In this document: positions 15,026 to 18,867 of the stretch, piece after piece | How the letters are laid out: the number at the start of each line of letters is the position of its first letter | How positions within the stretch are numbered: position 1 is the first letter of the stretch | Source: Burkholderiales bacterium | GTDB lineage: Bacteria; Pseudomonadota; Gammaproteobacteria; Burkholderiales; CAIKXV01 | Assembly: GCA_014379045.1 (NCBI GenBank) | Contig: JACMMK010000042.1 | Coordinates: 1 to 18,867, forward strand | Reading direction: 5' to 3' | DNA: 18,867 bases | Notes under the pieces: model-generated | Database searches by the model: none | Seen by the model: the letters and a program-made list of their open reading frames with translations, nothing else | What the model was told of the DNA's origin: nothing | Translations under genes and position numbers: made by a program

Positions 15026-16087
15026 ATGCTCGAGATCGCGATACTGATGGGCGACGATATCGGCTATGAAGTCGTCGACGAATGCGTGAAGGTGCTGCAA
15101 GCCGCGGCGCGGGCGACCGGGCTGGAGATCGCGTGGCAGGAACTGCCGATCGGTCGCCATGGTCACGCGCAGCACGGCCACACGTTTCCTGAAGTCACGA
15201 TCGCGGCGCTCGCACACTGCGACGGATGGATCATGGGGCCGATCGGCCATGCCGCCTACCCGCGCAATGATCCGACCTGGATCATGCCGCCGATCCGCAA
15301 ACGCTTCGACCTGTTCGCGAGCATCAAGCCGGTCCGGTCCTACCCGAACGTCGTGTCGATCCATCAGGATGTCGACATCGTGTTCGTGCGCGAGGTAACC
15401 GAAGGCATGCAATCCTCCGACACCGTCACCGCCGGCACGGGTGAGTTCCGCCCGAACGATTCGGTGACGATCGCGACCCGCGTGATCACGCGCCCTGGTT
15501 CGAACCGGGTGGCGCGCGAAGCGTTCGAGATCGCGCGCACGCGGCCGCGCCGACGGCTGACCGCCATGCACAAGGAACCGGTGTTCCGTCTCGCCTGCGG
15601 CATGTTCGCCGAGGAGTGCCGCAAGGTGGCGCTCGACTTCCCGGAGGTGACCTTCGAGGAGGCGATGATCGACGCCTGCGCGATGAAGCTGGTGATGCGT
15701 CCGCAGCACTACGATGTCGTCGTCACCACCAATCAGTTCGGCGACATCCTCACCGATGAAGGCGCCGGGCTCGTCGGTGGTCTCGGTCTTGCGCCGGGCC
15801 TGTGCGCCGGCGCGACGCAGGCGATGGCGCAGGCGACGCACGGTTCGGCGCCCGATATCGCCGGGCGCGGCATCGCGAATCCGTTCGCGATGATCGTGTC
15901 GGGGGCGATGCTGCTCGAGTGGCTCGGCCGCAAACGTGGCTTACGCGCCGCGACCGATGCGTCGATCCTGATTGCAGACTCGATCGGTCGCGTGATGGCG
16001 GAACGCCACGCGCTCACGGCCGACCTCGGCGGCAGCGCGACGACCGCGCAGATGGGGGACGCGGTGGTGCGCGGCTTGCAACGATAG
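15026..16087 (+). CDS. Isocitrate/isopropylmalate dehydrogenase-family enzyme
   Basis: Predicted metal- and NAD(P)-dependent oxidative decarboxylase of a 2-hydroxy acid. 353 residues, a standard length. Aligned to LeuB, it keeps Arg91, Arg122, Lys183, Asp216, Asp240 and Asp244, the adenine-side HGSAPDIAG (272-280) and TNQFGDILTDEGA (235-247). Differences: the N-terminal GDGIG is GDDIG (9-13), the second substrate arginine is Lys101 (ASIKPV), and the catalytic tyrosine in the loop after Arg122 is Gln129. These changes argue against isopropylmalate as the substrate; tartrate- or malate-like acids are possible. ATG at 15026 is chosen because GGAG lies nine bases upstream; ATG at 15017 touches that GGAG, and 14987 has no such site. 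It diverges from the Bug-cupin genes and is likely part of the same pathway. Confidence 0.85.
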   Translation: MLEIAILMGDDIGYEVVDECVKVLQAAARATGLEIAWQELPIGRHGHAQHGHTFPEVTIAALAHCDGWIMGPIGHAAYPRNDPTWIMPPIRKRFDLFASIKPVRSYPNVVSIHQDVDIVFVREVTEGMQSSDTVTAGTGEFRPNDSVTIATRVITRPGSNRVAREAFEIARTRPRRRLTAMHKEPVFRLACGMFAEECRKVALDFPEVTFEEAMIDACAMKLVMRPQHYDVVVTTNQFGDILTDEGAGLVGGLGLAPGLCAGATQAMAQATHGSAPDIAGRGIANPFAMIVSGAMLLEWLGRKRGLRAATDASILIADSIGRVMAERHALTADLGGSATTAQMGDAVVRGLQR

Positions 16088-16157
16088 GCGGGTCCGCGAT
16101 GCCGGAAAGAACGCCGCCGGACGCCTTCCCTCGACGTCGACGCGCCTGCGTGGTCGA

Positions 16158-17270
16158 TCAGTCGTACAACACGACACTGCGTATCGATTCGCCGCTGTGC
16201 ATAAGCTCGAACGCGCGGTTGATGTCGGCGAGCGGCATCGTATGCGTGATCAGCTCATCGATTCGGATCTTGCCCGCCATGTACCAGTCGACGATCTTCG
16301 GCACGTCGGTGCGTCCGCGCGCGCCGCCGAACGCGGTCCCTTTCCAGACGCGACCGGTGACCAGCTGGAACGGCCGCGTGCTGATCTCCTGCCCCGAGCC
16401 CGCGACGCCGACGATGACCGATACCCCCCAACCGCGATGGCAACACTCGAGCGCCTGGCGCATCAGTTGCACGTTGCCGACGCACTCGAAGCTGTAGTCG
16501 GCACCGCCGTCGGTGAGCGCGACCAGATACGGCACCAGATCGCCGCCGACGGCAGTCGGATCGACGAAATGCGTCAACCCGAACTCGCGCGCGAGCGCTT
16601 CGCGCGCCGGGTTCAGATCGATGCCGATGATCATGTTCGCGCCCGCCAGGCGTGCGCCCTGCACGACATTCAGGCCGATGCCGCCCAGACCGAACACGAC
16701 GACGTTCGCGCCCGGCTCGACCTGCGCGGTATTGATCACCGCGCCGATGCCGGTCGTGACCCCGCATCCGATGTAGCAAACCTTGTCGAACGGGGCATCT
16801 TCACGGATCTTCGCCAACGCGATCTCGGGCAGCACGGTGTAGTTCGAGAAGGTGGAACACCCCATGTAGTGATGCACCATGCGCCCGCCGATCGAGAAGC
16901 GGCTGGTGCCATCGGGCATCAAGCCCTTGCCCTGCGTGCTGCGGATCGCCGTGCAGAGGTTGGTCTTCTGCGACAGGCACGACTTGCACTGCCGGCATTC
17001 CGGCGTGTAAAGGGGGATTACGTGATCCCCCTTCTTCAATGTCGTCACGCCTGACCCGACGTCGACGACGAGCCCCGCACCTTCGTGTCCGAAGATCGCC
17101 GGGAACAACCCCTCGGGGTCGCCGCCGGAGCGGGTGAACTCGTCGGTGTGGCAGACGCCGGTTGCCTTGAGTTCGACCAATACCTCGCCGGCCTTCGGTC
17201 CATCAAGGTCGACCGTCTCGATCGCCAGGGGTTCGCCAGCGGCGTAGCAGATTGCAGCCTGGGTCTTCAT
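16158..17270 (-). CDS. frmA: Class III alcohol dehydrogenase / S-(hydroxymethyl)glutathione dehydrogenase
   Basis: Zinc- and NAD-dependent enzyme that oxidises S-hydroxymethylglutathione in formaldehyde detoxification and may reduce S-nitrosoglutathione. 370 residues, the class III length. Catalytic zinc ligands are Cys40, His62 and Cys169; structural zinc ligands are Cys92, Cys95, Cys98 and Cys106. The Rossmann motif GLGGIG is at 194-199. Class III hallmarks include TQGKGLMPDGTSRF (112-125), close to the human ADH5 segment, and Arg110 at the position of Arg115 there, which binds the glutathione conjugate. The start at 17270 has GGAGG five to eight bases upstream, but this lies in a perfect hairpin (17275-17292). 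It is 28 bases downstream of egtB. Function on formaldehyde is strongly supported by residues, not tested by context. Confidence 0.9.
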   Translation of the reverse strand: MKTQAAICYAAGEPLAIETVDLDGPKAGEVLVELKATGVCHTDEFTRSGGDPEGLFPAIFGHEGAGLVVDVGSGVTTLKKGDHVIPLYTPECRQCKSCLSQKTNLCTAIRSTQGKGLMPDGTSRFSIGGRMVHHYMGCSTFSNYTVLPEIALAKIREDAPFDKVCYIGCGVTTGIGAVINTAQVEPGANVVVFGLGGIGLNVVQGARLAGANMIIGIDLNPAREALAREFGLTHFVDPTAVGGDLVPYLVALTDGGADYSFECVGNVQLMRQALECCHRGWGVSVIVGVAGSGQEISTRPFQLVTGRVWKGTAFGGARGRTDVPKIVDWYMAGKIRIDELITHTMPLADINRAFELMHSGESIRSVVLYD

Positions 17271-17274
17271 CACA

Positions 17275-17292
17275 CGCCTCCGTCGGGAGGCG
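17275..17292 (-). promoter_or_regulatory. Hairpin masking the dehydrogenase ribosome binding site
   Basis: On the minus strand CGCCTCC, loop CGAC, GGAGGCG forms a perfect 7-pair GC-rich stem in the 28-base gap between the egtB stop and the dehydrogenase ATG. The GGAGG Shine-Dalgarno sequence lies in the 3' arm, four bases from the ATG. The egtB stop is only a few bases before the hairpin, so ribosomes ending egtB could open it: translational coupling is inferred. Confidence 0.6.
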
Positions 17293-17298
17293 CGATTA

Positions 17299-18657
17299 TC
17301 ACCTGACGACGTCGCGTGCGAGCCGCGCACCGGAAAACTGCCAGCGCGCCTCCGGCGGGAAGAAGTTCCGATAGCTGGTGCGCAGGTGCTGCCGGGGCGT
17401 CGCGCATGAACCGCCGCGCAACACCATCTGCTGGCTCATGAACTTGCCGTTGTATTCGCCGATCGCGCCTTCGGCGATGCGGTAGCCGGGGTAGGGCAGA
17501 TACGCGCTCTGGGTCCACTCCCACACGTCGCCGAACAACTGGGCGGGCTCGCCCGGCGCAGGCAGCGACGACAGGGCGATCGGGTGGAACACGCGGTTCT
17601 CGAGAAAGTTCCCTTCGATCGGCTGGTCGCTCGCGGCGAGTTCCCATTCGAACTCGGTCGGCAGTCGCGCGCCCGACCAGCGCGCGATCGCTTCGGCTTC
17701 AAAGTACGACAGATGCGCGGCCGGCACGTCGGCGCCGACATCGGCCAGTCCGCGCAGCGTGAACATCCGCCACCCCGTGCCCGTCGCGTCGCGATCGCGC
17801 TGCCAATAGAGCGGCGCCTGCCACCCCTCGCGCTTGACGGTGTCCCAGCCGAGCGACAACCAGAGCTCCGGGCGCCGATAGCCATCGTCGTCGATGAAGG
17901 CGAGCACGTCGCCGCAGGTGACCGGGGTCGACGCGATCTCGAACGGCGCGACGAACACCGGGTGGCGCGGCCGCTCGTTGTCGAATGCAAAGCCTTCGGC
18001 GTCGGCACCGATCGCCACCAGGCCGCCGCTGATCGGCAGCCATTCGCGCGAGGCATAGGTCTGGGCCACCAGCGGCCAACCCTGCCGGTAGCTGGGTGCG
18101 AGCGGATTGCGCGAAAACAGGTGTTTCAGATCGGTCAGCAACAGCTCCTGATGCTGCTGCTCATGCTCGAAACCGAGGGTGATGATTTCCGCCAGTTCGG
18201 CGTTCTCGGCAGGGGTGCGCGCCGCCGAATCGGCGAACAGGGCATGGATGCGCGTCTCGACGTTGCGCCGGTATTCGAGGATCGTCGTGAGCCCCGGCCG
18301 CGACACCAGGCCGCGCTCGGCGCGCAGGTGCTTGTCGCCGACGCCGTTGTAGTAGCTGTTGAACAACACGCGGAACCCGGCATGGTAAGGCGTGAAGTTC
18401 TTTTCGAAGCGCTCGAGCGCAAACACCTCGAAAAACCACGTGGTATGCGCCAGATGCCATTTTGCGGGGCTGGCATCGGGCATCGACTGCATCGCGCAGT
18501 CTTCCGCGGTCAGCCCCAGGACCAACGCAAGCGTCTGCGCACGAACACGGCCGAATGCCTCGATCAGTGCCGACGCGTCCGCGTCGAGTGCCCGCGCGGC
18601 GGGACGGACCATCGGACCCGGATTCAGCGAAGACGGGGGGTGCGCGAAAATCGACAT
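17299..18657 (-). CDS. egtB: Ergothioneine sulfoxide synthase EgtB
   Basis: Non-heme iron enzyme that joins trimethylhistidine (hercynine) to a thiol, gamma-glutamylcysteine or cysteine, with oxygen during ergothioneine synthesis. 452 residues. The N-terminal DinB-like domain has KWHLAHTTWFFE (66-77; His68 or His71) and FEHEQQHQELLLTD (163-176; His165, His169), giving the three-histidine iron site. The C-terminal FGE-sulfatase-like domain (about 205-450) has ARLPTEFEWELAA (330-342), GDVWEWTQSAYLPYPGY (376-392) and VLRGGSCATP (412-421). ATG at 18657 has GAGGAG upstream. In many bacteria egtD (histidine methyltransferase) follows egtB; here a class III alcohol dehydrogenase follows and egtD is not in the window, so hercynine must come from a gene elsewhere or another route. 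Confidence 0.92.
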   Translation of the reverse strand: MSIFAHPPSSLNPGPMVRPAARALDADASALIEAFGRVRAQTLALVLGLTAEDCAMQSMPDASPAKWHLAHTTWFFEVFALERFEKNFTPYHAGFRVLFNSYYNGVGDKHLRAERGLVSRPGLTTILEYRRNVETRIHALFADSAARTPAENAELAEIITLGFEHEQQHQELLLTDLKHLFSRNPLAPSYRQGWPLVAQTYASREWLPISGGLVAIGADAEGFAFDNERPRHPVFVAPFEIASTPVTCGDVLAFIDDDGYRRPELWLSLGWDTVKREGWQAPLYWQRDRDATGTGWRMFTLRGLADVGADVPAAHLSYFEAEAIARWSGARLPTEFEWELAASDQPIEGNFLENRVFHPIALSSLPAPGEPAQLFGDVWEWTQSAYLPYPGYRIAEGAIGEYNGKFMSQQMVLRGGSCATPRQHLRTSYRNFFPPEARWQFSGARLARDVVR

Positions 18658-18867
18658 GGCGAACTCCTCTCGGTCGGGGCCGGTCGAGCGTGACTCGGCG
18701 CATGGACATAGCCCCACGCAAGGGATGTGACCGCCGGTTTCGACGCCCAGCCGGCTCTTTCTCGCGCAGGCCCGATCGTACCAACGATCGGTGCGCCCGG
18801 CGCACTGGCATGGACACGCGTCCCGGGGCCGAGCCGCGCCGGTGCTCTGCACGGACGCGCGCCGGCC
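18658..18867 (-). promoter_or_regulatory. egtB upstream region with an inverted repeat
   Basis: No gene is supported in the 210 bases upstream of egtB. A perfect 8-base inverted repeat, CCGATCGT-acca-ACGATCGG, lies at 18772-18791, about 115-134 bases before the egtB start. It is a candidate operator for a dimeric regulator or a leader hairpin. No convincing -35/-10 pair was recognised. Confidence 0.4.

Noticed and set aside
18658..18852. EgtB start at 18852 adding 65 residues
   Set aside because: The extra segment is cysteine-, arginine- and glycine-rich with no similarity to EgtB N-termini, and ATG at 18657 has GAGGAG at the proper distance.
1..18867. Search for CRISPR arrays, insertion sequences, tRNA or phage genes
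   Set aside because: No regularly spaced repeats, transposase or integrase motifs, tRNA-like T-loop/anticodon arrangements or phage proteins were seen on either strand.

Overview
The window is a GC-rich stretch of bacterial chromosome. Two periplasmic solute receptors of the Bug/TctC family, a family hugely expanded in Burkholderiales, together with class III alcohol dehydrogenase and ergothioneine genes, suggest a betaproteobacterium. This placement is inferred from gene content; there is no rRNA or marker gene here. I see no tRNA, rRNA, CRISPR array, insertion sequence or phage gene.

Layout. (1) 1-4138, minus strand: a vitamin B12 uptake operon in the order cobalamin riboswitch, btuB (outer-membrane TonB receptor), btuF (periplasmic binding protein) and btuC (inner-membrane permease, running off the left edge). 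The three genes overlap at their ends (14 and 4 bases). The riboswitch leader ends in an anti-Shine-Dalgarno segment exactly complementary to the btuB ribosome binding site. (2) 4300-7416, plus strand: a four-gene sugar cassette with a QdtA/FdtA-type ketoisomerase-like cupin, a DegT/DnrJ aminotransferase, a left-handed beta-helix acyltransferase and a family-2-like glycosyltransferase. It fits making and transferring an N-acylated 3-amino-3,6-dideoxyhexose, but the genes for the nucleotide-sugar precursor are not here. (3) 7505-14825, minus strand: a catabolic-looking block with two Bug receptors, two SMP-30/gluconolactonase-type beta-propellers (one lacking the metal ligands), a thiamine-diphosphate enzyme, an SDR dehydrogenase and a cupin. 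(4) 15026-16087, plus strand: an isopropylmalate/isocitrate dehydrogenase-family enzyme diverging from the block, with two active-site changes relative to LeuB. (5) 16158-18657, minus strand: egtB (ergothioneine sulfoxide synthase) followed by a class III alcohol dehydrogenase (glutathione-dependent formaldehyde dehydrogenase), whose ribosome binding site sits inside a perfect hairpin.

How they work together. Region 1 is a textbook B12 importer under B12 feedback. Regions 3 and 4 look like an uncharacterised pathway for a hydroxylated acid or sugar acid: capture by Bug receptors, oxidation by the SDR, lactone opening by SMP-30, then 2-keto-acid chemistry by the dehydrogenase and the ThDP enzyme. 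The substrate cannot be read from the sequence. Region 5 links two low-molecular-weight thiol functions in one transcription unit. The most unusual observations are the hairpin over the dehydrogenase ribosome binding site, the SD-sequestering B12 leader, the ligand-less SMP-30 paralogue, and active-site substitutions in several enzymes.
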